A stretch of DNA of 46,760 nt, taken from positions 1 to 46,760 of the forward strand of contig CAJXVZ010000018.1 in the NCBI GenBank assembly GCA_913062845.1, read 5' to 3'. Made by a program: the position numbers and the translations under genes. Shown in pieces: positions 26,301 through 35,180 of this stretch; positions within the stretch are counted from its first letter, which is position 1; every line of letters begins with the position of its first letter. The notes under the pieces are model-generated. The model ran no database searches and was not told the DNA's origin. It saw nothing but the letters and a program-made list of their open reading frames with translations. Source of the stretch: an uncultured Psychroflexus sp. GTDB taxonomy: Bacteria; Bacteroidota; Bacteroidia; Flavobacteriales; Flavobacteriaceae.

Positions 26301-28794
26301 AGCATTGCTCACAGTTGAAAACGGTTCAGGTATTCTGAATCAGGAATGGGTAGAGACCCAAAGCGGTACGACCACTTTAGACCTAAAAATCACTGAAGAA
26401 TTCACACCAAACGCCTATGTGAGTTTAAGCTTTATACAGCCACATCAGCGCACAGAAAACGACAGACCCATAAGACTTTTTGGTGTGGTTCCGCTCAAAG
26501 TTGAAAACCCCGACAAGCGCCTAAACCCTGAATTGAAGGTGCCTGAAAAGATCAGACCAGAAACCCGTTACAGTGTAGAAGTCACCGAACAAAATTCAAA
26601 ACCCATGACCTATACCCTTGCGGTTGTAGATGAAGGCTTGCTGGACTTGACCAACTTTAGTGTTCCGGATATCTATCAATATTTCAATCGTAAAGAAGCG
26701 CTCGGCGTTCAGACTTTCGATATTTATGATGATGTCATAGGAGCCTATGCCGGCAGTGTTGAGAATATTTTCAGTATTGGTGGCGGCGGAAATTTGGCAG
26801 GGGCAAAAAACAGAAAAGCCAATCGTTTCAAGCCTGTAGTGAGCTTTATTGGACCATTTGAATTGAAAGCTGGTGAAAAGAAAACACACGAGCTCTACAT
26901 GCCAAATTATATCGGTTCAGTGAAAGTGATGCTCGTCGCTTCTGATGTGATTAAGGAAAGATATGGCAGTGTTGAAGAGGTGGTTCCGGTCAAAAAACCG
27001 CTCATGCTTTTGGCTTCTGTCCCGAGGAAATTATCTCCTGGTGAAAAGCTCAGTATCCCACTGACGGTTTTTGCTATGGAAGACCAGATCAGATCAGTAA
27101 AACTGAATGCTGAAGTCAGTTCAGGCCTGAAACCCATCGGATCAACAGAAAAGCTTGTGAACTTTACAGAAACCGGCGATAAGATCGTGAATTTTGACTA
27201 TGAAGTGGTCTCTTCTTCAAGCATTGAAGATCTTAAGTTTACGGCCACTTCAGGAAAGGAAACGGCAAAGTACACCCTCGAAATTGACACTTATAACCCA
27301 AATCCCATAGCTCAAAAGACCAAAAACTTTGAGCTTGGGCCAAATGAAAGCTTAAGCATCGATGAAAAAGCATTTGGCACACCAGGCACCAATTCTGCAT
27401 TTGTTGAAATTTCCGCCCTGCCACCTATGGATTTGAGTAAGCGCTTATCCCGACTGATCGGCTACCCGCACGGTTGTGTGGAACAGACAACTTCAAAAGC
27501 TTTTCCACAACTCTATCTGGAAGATATAGCAGATTTAAGCTTTACCCAAAAAGAAGAGACCAAGCGAAATGTGCAGAAGGCCATAGAAAAGCTGAACGAT
27601 TTTCAGTTGGTAAGCGGAGGTTTAAGCTATTGGCCGGGAGGAAGAGCCAGTGAATGGGGAACCAGCTATGCCGGACATTTTATGATAGAAGCTCAACGCA
27701 AGGGTTATAATATTCCTGTGATGTTTTTAAATAACTGGAAAAATTTCCAGAAAGAGCAAGCCCGTCGATGGAATGAAAACATCTACAGCAGACCTTCAGA
27801 CTATATGCAGGCGTACAGATTGTACACGCTGGCCTTACTGGGCGATGCAGATTTAGCCTCCATGAACAGACTGCGAAACACAAAAATTTCAAATGCTTCT
27901 AAATGGCGATTGGCACAGGCTTATGCCCTAATTGGTCAAAAAGATGTGGCAAAATCTATTGTGGAAACCGCTTCAATATATGAAGTATACGACCGCGGCC
28001 AGTATTATACCTATGGATCAGACTTTAGAAATCAAGCCATGCTTTTAGAAAGTCTGGTCTATCTTGAAGACAACAGGATGCAGGAAAAGGCAGAAAACCT
28101 GGCATTAAAACTATCATCAGACGATTATCTGAATACGCAGGAAACCGCTTTTGCCTTGGTGAGCTTGTCTAAGCTATTACAGAAAAATGGTGGTAAAGCT
28201 ATGGATATCAACTTTGATGGTGCATCTGTAAAAACCAGCAAACCTATTTTAAAGAGAGACCTGGCGTTGGGTGAAAGTTCAGAGGTGAAATTAGAGTTGA
28301 AAAACAACAAAGAGACTAAACTCTTTGTACGATTGATTCAAAATGGCAAGCCTGCACTCGGCGAATCTTTTGCAGAGCAAAAAAATCTTAGTCTGAATAT
28401 GGCTTATACCGATGCCAACGGTAAGCCCATGAATATTAATGAAGTCAGACAAGGTTCTGAAATTAATGTGACCATCAATATCGGTAATTTAAGCCAAACA
28501 GACCTGACGCACGTGGCTCTGCAATATCATTTGCCAAGCGGCTGGGAAGTGGTAGATACCTCGTTTACTGAATACAAAACAGATGCCTTTCCGGAGGCTA
28601 ATTATGTGGATATTCGCGACAGTGAAATCCGTTTTTATCTGGATTTGGACGCCCAAAAGACCAAAACTTTTTCTGTAAAAATGAATGCTTCTTATCTGGG
28701 AGAGTACTTTCTGCCAGGAAGCCAGGCTGAGACGATGTATAGCAATGCTTATTTTGCGCGGACTAAAGGGATAAAGGTTAGGGTAGTGGAGTAA
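23311..28794 (+). CDS. Alpha-2-macroglobulin family lipoprotein
   Basis: A 1827-residue bacterial alpha-2-macroglobulin, thought to trap proteases that enter the periplasm or reach the surface. The signal MPSSKIFLLLFLLPLFIHC has its lipid-attachment Cys19 followed by DSKKEESD. Macroglobulin-like beta domains fill most of the first 1350 residues, including GYIYTERGVYRPGDTIYTG. The thioester motif is intact, with GCVEQTT placing Cys1389-Gln1392 for the internal thioester, followed by the helical toroid. An unusual Trp/Tyr/Asp/Arg-rich stretch lies near residues 460-495. In many bacteria this gene is directly coupled to pbpC. Here the PBP1C gene follows after a toxin-antitoxin module. Confidence 0.93.
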   Translation: MPSSKIFLLLFLLPLFIHCDSKKEESDLAKFKDHIYSHTQGEISIADPVVFRLVNPVKNQNINQELDPELLETKPKIDGKIYLSSDRNLIFSPDKNLKPGQTYEVVLHLDRLYPSIDSAFDRYKFEFSTIKPDFKVSLEALESYDNEWSYRNAAVETSDLVSFDQVKAIISAKQSDKNLSIKWYEANDMATYFRFKIDSIKRADEESTVNLKWDGGPIDAENSGENNFIVPAKNVFKVLDITTEGLGSPKITVNFSQTLQADQSLAGLVQVNEDRDLNFDIEGNNLIIYPKKAYNGAVTLQILKNVKSIQGRSLREDFSEKVLFNQSKPNLRLITEGVILPNSKDNPFYFEATGLKAVDVRIIKIYENNVLQFLQDANLDDSNNYRLRNVGRVVARKTIPLVQNKLDHDGFWKAYAIDLNDLFEADPGALYQMDLSFRPELSLYSCDDSKIDYTFTSIEEDQQTIEREEDYWDDQRYDWRNYSYNWRERDNPCNDAYFNEDRFLSSNILASDLGLLVKKTKTDVYHIYTSNLLSAQPESNVNITGYNYQMQEVAQGSTDNQGMAQLKSKNNMAFVVARKNNQYAYLKLDNNQALSLSNFDVGGSEIKKGLKGYIYTERGVYRPGDTIYTGFVLNDLANPIPENYPIKLKLTDARGKLVYDETQLQGLNHVYTFSMPTRDTDPTGNWNAEINIGAVTFNKRIKVAAVKPNRLKIDLDFEDEILSANTPINAVLRSNWLSGATARELKAEVEMNMSVAGNPFPKLKNYSFYDITRSFNDQEIDFFKGQLNDEGFVSIQKNIEVSQNIPGMLSLGFLTKVYENGGDFSINVIQKNLAPFEHFVGLNSPEIKGRTYDTDTETLYRVVSVDKTGKPVASKALKAYIYRLDWRWWWNRGSDNLSKYQNSSSYRAYKSFDLTTDARGMASFKLNIPERDRGRYLIRVIDENGKHAASQIAYYYKNWWTNSEGNLANMLVFNLDKDQYQVGETAKVTFPSSQGAKALLTVENGSGILNQEWVETQSGTTTLDLKITEEFTPNAYVSLSFIQPHQRTENDRPIRLFGVVPLKVENPDKRLNPELKVPEKIRPETRYSVEVTEQNSKPMTYTLAVVDEGLLDLTNFSVPDIYQYFNRKEALGVQTFDIYDDVIGAYAGSVENIFSIGGGGNLAGAKNRKANRFKPVVSFIGPFELKAGEKKTHELYMPNYIGSVKVMLVASDVIKERYGSVEEVVPVKKPLMLLASVPRKLSPGEKLSIPLTVFAMEDQIRSVKLNAEVSSGLKPIGSTEKLVNFTETGDKIVNFDYEVVSSSSIEDLKFTATSGKETAKYTLEIDTYNPNPIAQKTKNFELGPNESLSIDEKAFGTPGTNSAFVEISALPPMDLSKRLSRLIGYPHGCVEQTTSKAFPQLYLEDIADLSFTQKEETKRNVQKAIEKLNDFQLVSGGLSYWPGGRASEWGTSYAGHFMIEAQRKGYNIPVMFLNNWKNFQKEQARRWNENIYSRPSDYMQAYRLYTLALLGDADLASMNRLRNTKISNASKWRLAQAYALIGQKDVAKSIVETASIYEVYDRGQYYTYGSDFRNQAMLLESLVYLEDNRMQEKAENLALKLSSDDYLNTQETAFALVSLSKLLQKNGGKAMDINFDGASVKTSKPILKRDLALGESSEVKLELKNNKETKLFVRLIQNGKPALGESFAEQKNLSLNMAYTDANGKPMNINEVRQGSEINVTINIGNLSQTDLTHVALQYHLPSGWEVVDTSFTEYKTDAFPEANYVDIRDSEIRFYLDLDAQKTKTFSVKMNASYLGEYFLPGSQAETMYSNAYFARTKGIKVRVVE

Positions 28795-28815
28795 ATGATA
28801 GAGCGAAAAAAGTTT

Positions 28816-28823
28816 TATATTTG
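28816..28823 (+). promoter_or_regulatory. -7 promoter box of the toxin-antitoxin module
   Basis: TATATTTG matches TAnnTTTG exactly, 22 bp after the A2M stop and 21 bp before the antitoxin ATG. It implies that the module has its own promoter. Confidence 0.5.
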
Positions 28824-28844
28824 TGTATATAAAAATCTTAAGAT

Positions 28845-29078
28845 ATGGATATGCAGGCAGATTTAAAATGGATACACCAGGAGTTGGATAATGTTAAAGA
28901 TCCTGCAATACTGGAGGCTATAAAAAATATGCTTAAGTACAGAGAAAAAAATTCTTCTAAGCGTGTGAGTTTAAATGAATATAATAGAGAAATTGAAGAC
29001 GCTGAAAAGGATATAGAAAATGGAAATTTTTATACTCAGGAGCAAGTTGAAAAATTAGTTAATGAATGGCTAAAATAA
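28845..29078 (+). CDS. Antitoxin of a ParE/RelE-type module
   Basis: A 77-residue acidic/basic small protein. The C-terminal half RVSLNEYNREIEDAEKDIENGNFYTQEQVEKLVNEWL resembles antitoxins found beside ParE/RelE toxins in Bacteroidota. Such antitoxins neutralise the toxin by wrapping around it and usually repress their own promoter. A second ATG lies two codons downstream. The reading frame overlaps the toxin start by 13 bp, the usual antitoxin-first arrangement. Its own promoter box lies just upstream. The exact antitoxin subfamily is not certain. Confidence 0.75.
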   Translation: MDMQADLKWIHQELDNVKDPAILEAIKNMLKYREKNSSKRVSLNEYNREIEDAEKDIENGNFYTQEQVEKLVNEWLK

Positions 29079-29368
29079 TTGTATGGTCACCAATTGCTTT
29101 AAGCCAAATAAAGTCAATTTATGAATATATTCTGGATGAATCAGGTTCAGTGAAAATTGCAAATAAAGTTATCGACAAAATAATTCTCTCAACCAAAATT
29201 ATATTCCAACAACCTAAAATTTATCCAGCTGATAAGTTTAAATACAAAAATAAGGGCGATTATAGGGCATATGAAGTTTATAATTACAGAATAGCATATC
29301 GCATACTCAAAGATGAGATCAGAATCTTAAGGGTTCGTCATACAAGCCAGGAACCATTGATATACTAA
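29066..29368 (+). CDS. ParE/RelE superfamily toxin
   Basis: A 100-residue basic protein of the ParE/RelE superfamily. The order VWSPIALSQIKSIYEYILDESG, then KIIFQQPKIYPADKFK, then YRAYEVYNYRIAYRILKDEIRILRVRHTSQEP matches the fold: two N-terminal helices followed by a beta sheet with a conserved Arg/Tyr strand and a final R-H-T segment. ParE-type members poison gyrase, whereas RelE-type members cut mRNA on ribosomes. Sequence alone does not choose firmly, but RVRHTSQEP resembles ParE-like proteins. It overlaps the antitoxin by 13 bp. Confidence 0.85.
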   Translation: MAKIIVWSPIALSQIKSIYEYILDESGSVKIANKVIDKIILSTKIIFQQPKIYPADKFKYKNKGDYRAYEVYNYRIAYRILKDEIRILRVRHTSQEPLIY

Positions 29369-29439
29369 AATTATTGTTATAAATTTTACATTATTTATTT
29401 TGATATTCATCTGATTTGTTGTGGAATAATATTCTCAAA

Positions 29440-31770
29440 ATGCCCAAGCTATCAAAGAGACACATAGGTTTAGTTTTAATCCTGATATTAGGTTTACTTT
29501 GGTGGTTTGCCTTGCCCAAACCACTATTTAAAGCACCATTATCTACTGTAGTATGGAGCAAGGAGAACAAACTCCTTGGTGCCAGAGTAGCAGCAGACGG
29601 TCAGTGGCGATTTCCGGCTCAGGAGAAAATCCCCGTAAAATTCAAAACTAGCATCATCTATTTTGAAGATGAATATTTTGACCACCATTTTGGATTTAAT
29701 CCGGTTGCTATGGCTAAAGCCTTATGGCATAACCTTACCGAAGATACCAAAAGAGGTGGAAGTACCCTAAGTCAACAGGTGATCAGGTTGTCAAGAAAAA
29801 ATAAGCCCAGAACTTATCTTGAAAAACTCAAAGAGCTCTTTTTGGCTACCAGTCTGGAAGCCCATTACTCAAAAGATGAAATCCTCAACTTTTATACGAC
29901 TTACGCGCCTTTCGGTGGTAATGTCGTAGGTCTGGAAACGGCTGCATGGCGGTATTTTAATTTACCGGCTAAAGACCTAAGCTGGTCGCAATCTGCGGCG
30001 CTGGCCGTTTTGCCTAATGCACCATCTTTAGTTTTCCCCGGAAAAAATGAAGGTATTTTCAAATCAAAGCGGGACAGATTACTAAAAAAATTATACAACA
30101 ATGGCGTCATAGATTCAATAACCTATAAATTGGCTTTGCTGGAAGATTTGCCTGGTAAAGCCATGGACTTGCCCAACCATACGCCTCATTTGACGGAATG
30201 GATCAGACAATCCCCGCATAACAATCAAACACAGACAACAATTAACTATAATATTCAAAAAGAAGTCAATGCTCAGGTAATGAATCATTTAAAAACCTGG
30301 CAGAGCAATCAGGTTTACAATGCAGCAGTGATCGTTATCGAGGTTAATAACGGTGAAGTTTTAGCATATACGGCCAATTCGACCGTAAGTGATACGCCAT
30401 TCTACTATGTCGACATGCTCAGAAGCGAACGAAGTACAGGGAGTTTACTCAAACCCATTCTATATGCGGGAATGCTGGAAGATGGTGAGCTACTGCCACA
30501 ACAATTGGTAAAGGATACTCCAATACATTTTGATAATTATGCCCCACAGAACTTCACAAAGGAATTTCAAGGCGCTGTAGAAGCAGACGTTTTTATCCAA
30601 AAATCACTCAACGTTCCGGCGGTCAGACTTTTAAAGGATTATGGTGTAGAACGCTTTCTGAATAAACTACAAAAGCTGGGCTTGAAGAGCATAGACCAAA
30701 GTGCAGACCACTACGGCTTACCTTTGATTCTTGGTGGTGCTGAATCCAGTCTTTGGGAATTATCAGGAATGTACACCAATCTGGCCATGCAACTCAAAGC
30801 ATTACCTGATGAAGAATCAGCTGTAAAGCCATTATCAGATTTAAAATTATTTAAAGATCAGTCTTTTAATGAGATTAAACAGTCGTCACAAGTACTTAGC
30901 CCGGCTTCAATATATCTGATGCTGGAAGCCATGACCGGTCTGGAACGCCCGGGATTGGATGCGGGCTGGAGAGCTTTTGCCAACAGTAAAAAAATCGCCT
31001 GGAAAACCGGAACGAGTTATGGTTTTAAAGACGCCTGGTCCATCGGTATTACACCGGACCATGTGGTTGGTGTTTGGGTTGGTAATGCCGATGGCAATGG
31101 TCGCCCGGAATTGGTTGGTGTAAATGCCGCTGCGCCACTAATGTTTTCCGTTTTTGAAAATTTAGCTTCAAATTCTGCATGGTTTGACAAACCTGTTTAT
31201 GACCTGAAACTTGTAGAGGTTTGTGAGAAAAGCGGACATATCGCATCGCTGAATTGTCCTTCAACAAAACACATCGATATGCCCAATACAACCTTAAAAC
31301 TAAAACCCTGTTCATATCATAAGATTGTAAATTTGAGTTCTGATAAAAATTACCAGGTCAACATGAATTGTGAGAAGGAAAAGGGCAGCATAACAACTTC
31401 ATGGTTTGTTTTACCGCCTATCATGAGTTATTACTATGAAAAAGAGCACCCTGAGTATAAACCACTACCGGATTTTCATCCGAATTGTAAATCGGACTTA
31501 TCGGAACAAATGGCATTGATATATCCTGAACCCGGTCAGGATATTATTATCCCAAGAACGCTGAATGGCGAAACTTCCGAAGTGGTCTTTAAAGCTGCTT
31601 ATGCCCAGGATAAAGTATTGTTCTGGCATTTAAATGATAAATATATCGGTTCAACCCGGTATTTTCATGATATGAACTTTCAACCGGAGGCAGGCGAACA
31701 TGTTTTGACCATAGTAAATGAAGACGGAGAAAGGCTTCAACGTAATTTTAAGCTCAGCTATACTCAATAG
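29440..31770 (+). CDS. pbpC: Penicillin-binding protein 1C
   Basis: A class A penicillin-binding protein of the 1C type. The membrane anchor (HIGLVLILILGLLWWFAL) is followed by a GT51 domain (FEDEYFDHHFG, catalytic Glu76; GGSTLSQQVIRL), a transpeptidase domain (SLLK with Ser335/Lys338, then SLN, then KTGT at 522-525) and the C-terminal domain typical of PBP1C. The frame is open to TTG codons at 29416 and 29419, but ATG 29440 gives a normal start (MPKLSKRHIGL) and is preferred, at 776 residues. PBP1C is the usual partner of bacterial alpha-2-macroglobulin, proposed to repair the wall where the macroglobulin guards it. Confidence 0.93.
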   Translation: MPKLSKRHIGLVLILILGLLWWFALPKPLFKAPLSTVVWSKENKLLGARVAADGQWRFPAQEKIPVKFKTSIIYFEDEYFDHHFGFNPVAMAKALWHNLTEDTKRGGSTLSQQVIRLSRKNKPRTYLEKLKELFLATSLEAHYSKDEILNFYTTYAPFGGNVVGLETAAWRYFNLPAKDLSWSQSAALAVLPNAPSLVFPGKNEGIFKSKRDRLLKKLYNNGVIDSITYKLALLEDLPGKAMDLPNHTPHLTEWIRQSPHNNQTQTTINYNIQKEVNAQVMNHLKTWQSNQVYNAAVIVIEVNNGEVLAYTANSTVSDTPFYYVDMLRSERSTGSLLKPILYAGMLEDGELLPQQLVKDTPIHFDNYAPQNFTKEFQGAVEADVFIQKSLNVPAVRLLKDYGVERFLNKLQKLGLKSIDQSADHYGLPLILGGAESSLWELSGMYTNLAMQLKALPDEESAVKPLSDLKLFKDQSFNEIKQSSQVLSPASIYLMLEAMTGLERPGLDAGWRAFANSKKIAWKTGTSYGFKDAWSIGITPDHVVGVWVGNADGNGRPELVGVNAAAPLMFSVFENLASNSAWFDKPVYDLKLVEVCEKSGHIASLNCPSTKHIDMPNTTLKLKPCSYHKIVNLSSDKNYQVNMNCEKEKGSITTSWFVLPPIMSYYYEKEHPEYKPLPDFHPNCKSDLSEQMALIYPEPGQDIIIPRTLNGETSEVVFKAAYAQDKVLFWHLNDKYIGSTRYFHDMNFQPEAGEHVLTIVNEDGERLQRNFKLSYTQ

Positions 31771-31803
31771 CAAATTCTTAACACCTTAATATCTGATTAT
31801 TAT

Positions 31804-31859
31804 ATTCAAAAAACATAACATTAAGCCTCTATTCGGCTATCTTATCTAGTTTTTGAATT
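31804..31859. terminator. Long imperfect hairpin between convergent genes
   Basis: ATTCAAAAA (31804-31812) pairs with TTTTTGAAT (31850-31858), and an inner AGCC/GGCT pair closes the loop around TCTATTC. The structure covers the stop codon of the minus-strand gene at 31846 and lies after the pbpC stop. It may terminate transcripts from both sides. Confidence 0.35.
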
Positions 31860-32295
31860 TTTTTATTAGCTTAATGATCAAATACAATAAAGTACTTATC
31901 AGCGGCAATACAACCGGCAAATAACTGTTTACCCAAAAGATTTTCATAGCTAACTGACCGCCCTGAAAAGCAGTCTTTTCTCCAAATGAATTGGAAAGAT
32001 TTCCGGACAAGCCTATGCTGATGGGCAGCCATAATATGGCCATTATAAATGCAATCTTAAAAAGCATATAGCAAAATTTTATAGCCTTTGAATTTGCGGA
32101 TTTCAAGCCGGAAAAACCTAGTAGAAATGCAGTTGTAAAACTTAATAATCCGAGCCAGGTTAAGGGTGTTCCAGCAGGTAGATAAGGGCTTTCTATAATC
32201 TGAAATAGCAGAACTGATGAGCCGGTAAATAATAAATACAAAACCAGAATAGTTGCCGCCAGACTCAGGTAAAAAAGAATTGGATATTTTCTCAT
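31846..32295 (-). CDS. Four-helix membrane protein, unknown function
   Basis: A 149-residue protein with four predicted membrane helices: YLSLAATILVLYLLFTG, TWLGLLSFTTAFLLGFSG, CYMLFKIAFIMAILWLPI and YLPVVLPLISTLLYLIIKLI. It ends with a basic tail (KKFKN). It has no recognised domain. It lies 12 bp downstream of another small membrane protein on the same strand, with which it probably forms an operon. Confidence 0.7.
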   Translation of the reverse strand: MRKYPILFYLSLAATILVLYLLFTGSSVLLFQIIESPYLPAGTPLTWLGLLSFTTAFLLGFSGLKSANSKAIKFCYMLFKIAFIMAILWLPISIGLSGNLSNSFGEKTAFQGGQLAMKIFWVNSYLPVVLPLISTLLYLIIKLIKKFKN

Positions 32296-32307
32296 TAATA
32301 CATCTAT

Positions 32308-32766
32308 TTACAGAGTGATATCCAGCTGCTTTCCTTCTTTTTTTGCCTTATCATCAAGATTGGCTCCAATAGCAATACCTATGCCCATACCTATAGGTAA
32401 GCCTATGCCTAAAAAAGCCATGTTATCAAAAACCAAACCGAAAGCTACACCAATGGGTACCCCAAAGCTCGACATACCTATGGCCAGCCACATGTTTCGG
32501 TAGTAGTGTTTCGGTACTATTTTTTCATTTTTACGCAAGTATTTTAAAACCCCATTATAAGCATCTCGAAGGTCGGTATGATATTTTTTTTGTTTGGCCA
32601 GACTATTGTTCAAGTCCTCTATGTAGGAATTGATATGGTCAACTGTAGAATCATTCAGTTTTTTTCGAGAAAGCTCTTCTGTGAGATACGTAAATTTTTG
32701 AAATAACTTAAGCGTCTTTGGATAGCGCTCTGTTTTTGATCTCTTAAGAAGTTTTTTTATTTCCAT
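32308..32766 (-). CDS. Coiled-coil protein with glycine-zipper membrane segment
   Basis: A 152-residue protein. The first ~95 residues are hydrophilic and helical (LKLFQKFTYLTEELSRKKLND..SYIEDLNNSLAKQKKYHTDLRDAYNGVLKYL). They are followed by two glycine-rich membrane segments (WLAIGMSSFGVPIGVAFGLVF, then FLGIGLPIGMGIGIAIGANL) with a GxxxG glycine-zipper pattern. The tail is KKEGKQLDITL. Similar proteins occur in flavobacteria without assigned function. The gene precedes the four-helix protein by 12 bp, suggesting joint expression. Confidence 0.7.
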   Translation of the reverse strand: MEIKKLLKRSKTERYPKTLKLFQKFTYLTEELSRKKLNDSTVDHINSYIEDLNNSLAKQKKYHTDLRDAYNGVLKYLRKNEKIVPKHYYRNMWLAIGMSSFGVPIGVAFGLVFDNMAFLGIGLPIGMGIGIAIGANLDDKAKKEGKQLDITL

Positions 32767-32805
32767 GAGATGAGTTAGTTAGCTCATCAAATATAAAACA
32801 AAAAA

Positions 32806-33669
32806 CTAATCTACTTCCTTCTTTCTTGAACTTTCATAAAGATCAAACCAATCCTGTAGCTCGAGATTTATCTTCTCACTTTCTTTTGCTTCTTTGATTC
32901 GAAGCGGGCTGGATGTGCCAAGTACAGGATATATTTTTGCCGGGTGGCTTAACAACCATGCTGTAGCTATTTGAGAAACCGAGCATTCATATTTTCCGGC
33001 ATAAAAAGATAGTTTTTCACTTAACTTGGTATTTTCTTTCAGCTTAAAAATGTCTCCTAAGGGCGACCATGCCATAGTGGTGATATTGTTCTTCTGGTGA
33101 TAAAAAAGGCTATCGTCTTCAAAGGGCTCATAATGTGTTAGCGAACATTGGATCTGATTGGCTTCAATTTTTAAATTATCAGATAAAAAATCAATTTGTT
33201 GAGGTGTAAAGTTTGAAACACCAAAGCCTTTTATTTTACCAGATTTTTTAAGTTGATGTATGGCTTCGGTAATATCTTCAATCTGCATAAGCGGACTCGG
33301 GCGATGTAAAAGGAATAAGTCGAGATGATCTGTCTTTAAGTAAGACAAAGATTGTTCTGCCTGCTGAATTATGTAGTCTTTGCTGTAATTGTAATGCTTT
33401 ACAAAAGATTTTCTCTTTTCGTTAATGAGCTGAATGCCACATTTGCTAATGAGCTGTATTTTATCTCTTGAAAGTATTGATTGTTTAAAAGCATTACCAA
33501 AAGCCTCTTCGGTGCTGTAGTCGCCATAAATATCTGCATGATCAAAGGTTGTGACTCCGTTATCAACATTTTCTTCAATACGCTTTTGTATTTCATGAGC
33601 ACTAAAGTTTTTCCCCCAGATGCCCCAGGTCATGCAACCTTGTATAATTCTTGAAAATTTGTTTTCCAT
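32806..33669 (-). CDS. Aldo/keto reductase
   Basis: A 287-residue NADPH-dependent aldo/keto reductase in the same branch as E. coli YdhF-like oxidoreductases. The catalytic tetrad is visible: Asp43 and Tyr48 (FDHADIYG, 42-49), Lys76 (LISKCG) and His122 (LLHRPSP). GFGVSNFTPQQI and WSPLGD are family stretches, and the C-terminal WLLSHPAKIYPVLGTSSPLRIKEA supports the NADPH-binding end. The substrate is unknown. It stands alone between the small membrane proteins and the DUF5689 gene. Confidence 0.92.
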   Translation of the reverse strand: MENKFSRIIQGCMTWGIWGKNFSAHEIQKRIEENVDNGVTTFDHADIYGDYSTEEAFGNAFKQSILSRDKIQLISKCGIQLINEKRKSFVKHYNYSKDYIIQQAEQSLSYLKTDHLDLFLLHRPSPLMQIEDITEAIHQLKKSGKIKGFGVSNFTPQQIDFLSDNLKIEANQIQCSLTHYEPFEDDSLFYHQKNNITTMAWSPLGDIFKLKENTKLSEKLSFYAGKYECSVSQIATAWLLSHPAKIYPVLGTSSPLRIKEAKESEKINLELQDWFDLYESSRKKEVD

Positions 33670-33758
33670 ATATCAAAAATACAAAACCACTCTAAAATAT
33701 AGAACGGTTTTGTGTAAAGCCTTTTGGTAAGAACTTTTATGACGTTGAACCTTAGGTT

Positions 33759-35144
33759 TTAATTACCGGTAATTTCTAAGTCGTCAATATGATAACGTGT
33801 TGTGGCATCGGGATCTGTACTGATATAACGGAAGCCTATCCATACATTTTCTCCGGCACAACTGATGTTGGTTGGACCAACCGGCGTGAAAGAACCAAAG
33901 CCACTGCTGGGGCCGCTTGGTACAGTTAGATCAAGTTGAGTCCATTCGGTGGTAGTTGGGTCTCCGGTGTAATTGTCTGTAATAAAGATGGTCAATATAT
34001 TGCCGTTGTCAAAGTTGGTCTGAATATTTAAACTTAAATCTTCCTCTATTGAAGCGGACAGGTCTATCTGAGGTGTGATCAACCAGGCTTCTGAGTCAGT
34101 TTCGCCGGAGTTGAAACCTGAAATTTGGGCATAAGCGTCACCACTGAATGAGCCAATGATATAGTCTAAGTTTCCACCGGTAACATTCACATTTGTCCAG
34201 CCAGCAGATTCTAAATCGCTGATACTACCCACCTCAAAATCTTCCTGGTAAACGACAGTGCTGCCTCCGCTTGGACCATCACAGAATAAAAGGTCCGGAT
34301 CACATCTTTCCTGATCAAAATTGATGTCTTCAGGTGAATTTAAAGCAAAAATGTAAAAATCATCAAAGAAGTCACGTGATAGTACACCAGACATACTTCC
34401 GGCTTGGGTTGGTAAAGTAAGTGTTCTGAAATCAGAAAAAGTACTTGTGCTGACGATAGTTGTACTTCCTGAAGTACAGCTTTCAAGGACACGCTCACCA
34501 TCAAACTCATCATTAGGCTCAGCAGCAAAAGTCAAAGGCTGGTCAACTAAAACGCTACTTCTCGGAAATTGCACATCATTTAATTGAATGAATAAGTTTT
34601 CCAGACTATTTGAAAACTCTGAGATACTAACAGGAAGAGGAACAATCTCTGCAGTCTCTGAAGTTCTCAAAATAACATCATCAGCCTGACTGTCCTGAAT
34701 TTGCCCAATTCTATTCCCATCTACAGTTCCAATAGCGTAAACACCATTTGTGATTCCTACAGTAAGTCCCTGCATTTTTATATAGACTTTTCTTCCAAAA
34801 TTATATTTTGTAAATAAAGGATTACTATTTACAGATATTCTGATACCGGCAGTCGGATTTTCCGGCTTGTCCTGAATGATAAGCTCTTCAAAGAAATTAC
34901 CGCCTTCATCAGAAGAAATGACGTAGCCTTCAACATAAATATTATCATCTATGGTAAAGTTTTCGCCGTCATTTTGTTCTATTATACCTTGAATGGCTGA
35001 AATTTGAACAATGTCTCCATCTATTTCAGGCTCATTAATAACTGTATTTGGAATATCAAAATCATCATCCTCTACACATGATGTGATGCTTAATCCTAAA
35101 GCAAGAATGATTAAAAAAGTAAGTTTAATTTGAATTGTTTTCAT
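33759..35144 (-). CDS. DUF5689 surface lipoprotein
   Basis: A 461-residue lipoprotein. The signal MKTIQIKLTFLIILALGLSI leads to a lipobox with Cys23, immediately followed by VEDDDFD. This acidic run resembles the lipoprotein export signal that sends Bacteroidota lipoproteins to the outer surface. Residues about 40-280 match DUF5689 (YVEGYVISSDEGGNFFEELI, GRKVYIKMQGLTVGITNG), an OB-like domain. Residues about 295-460 form a jelly-roll domain of the choice-of-anchor J type (YQEDFEVGS, AWLITPQIDL, YHIDDLEITG). It follows the TonB receptor by 36 bp, so the pair resembles an uptake complex with a lipoprotein lid or ligand-binding subunit. Confidence 0.85.
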   Translation of the reverse strand: MKTIQIKLTFLIILALGLSITSCVEDDDFDIPNTVINEPEIDGDIVQISAIQGIIEQNDGENFTIDDNIYVEGYVISSDEGGNFFEELIIQDKPENPTAGIRISVNSNPLFTKYNFGRKVYIKMQGLTVGITNGVYAIGTVDGNRIGQIQDSQADDVILRTSETAEIVPLPVSISEFSNSLENLFIQLNDVQFPRSSVLVDQPLTFAAEPNDEFDGERVLESCTSGSTTIVSTSTFSDFRTLTLPTQAGSMSGVLSRDFFDDFYIFALNSPEDINFDQERCDPDLLFCDGPSGGSTVVYQEDFEVGSISDLESAGWTNVNVTGGNLDYIIGSFSGDAYAQISGFNSGETDSEAWLITPQIDLSASIEEDLSLNIQTNFDNGNILTIFITDNYTGDPTTTEWTQLDLTVPSGPSSGFGSFTPVGPTNISCAGENVWIGFRYISTDPDATTRYHIDDLEITGN

Positions 35145-35180
35145 CGTTGAATTATTAATTTTATTTTTCTGGATATTTTT

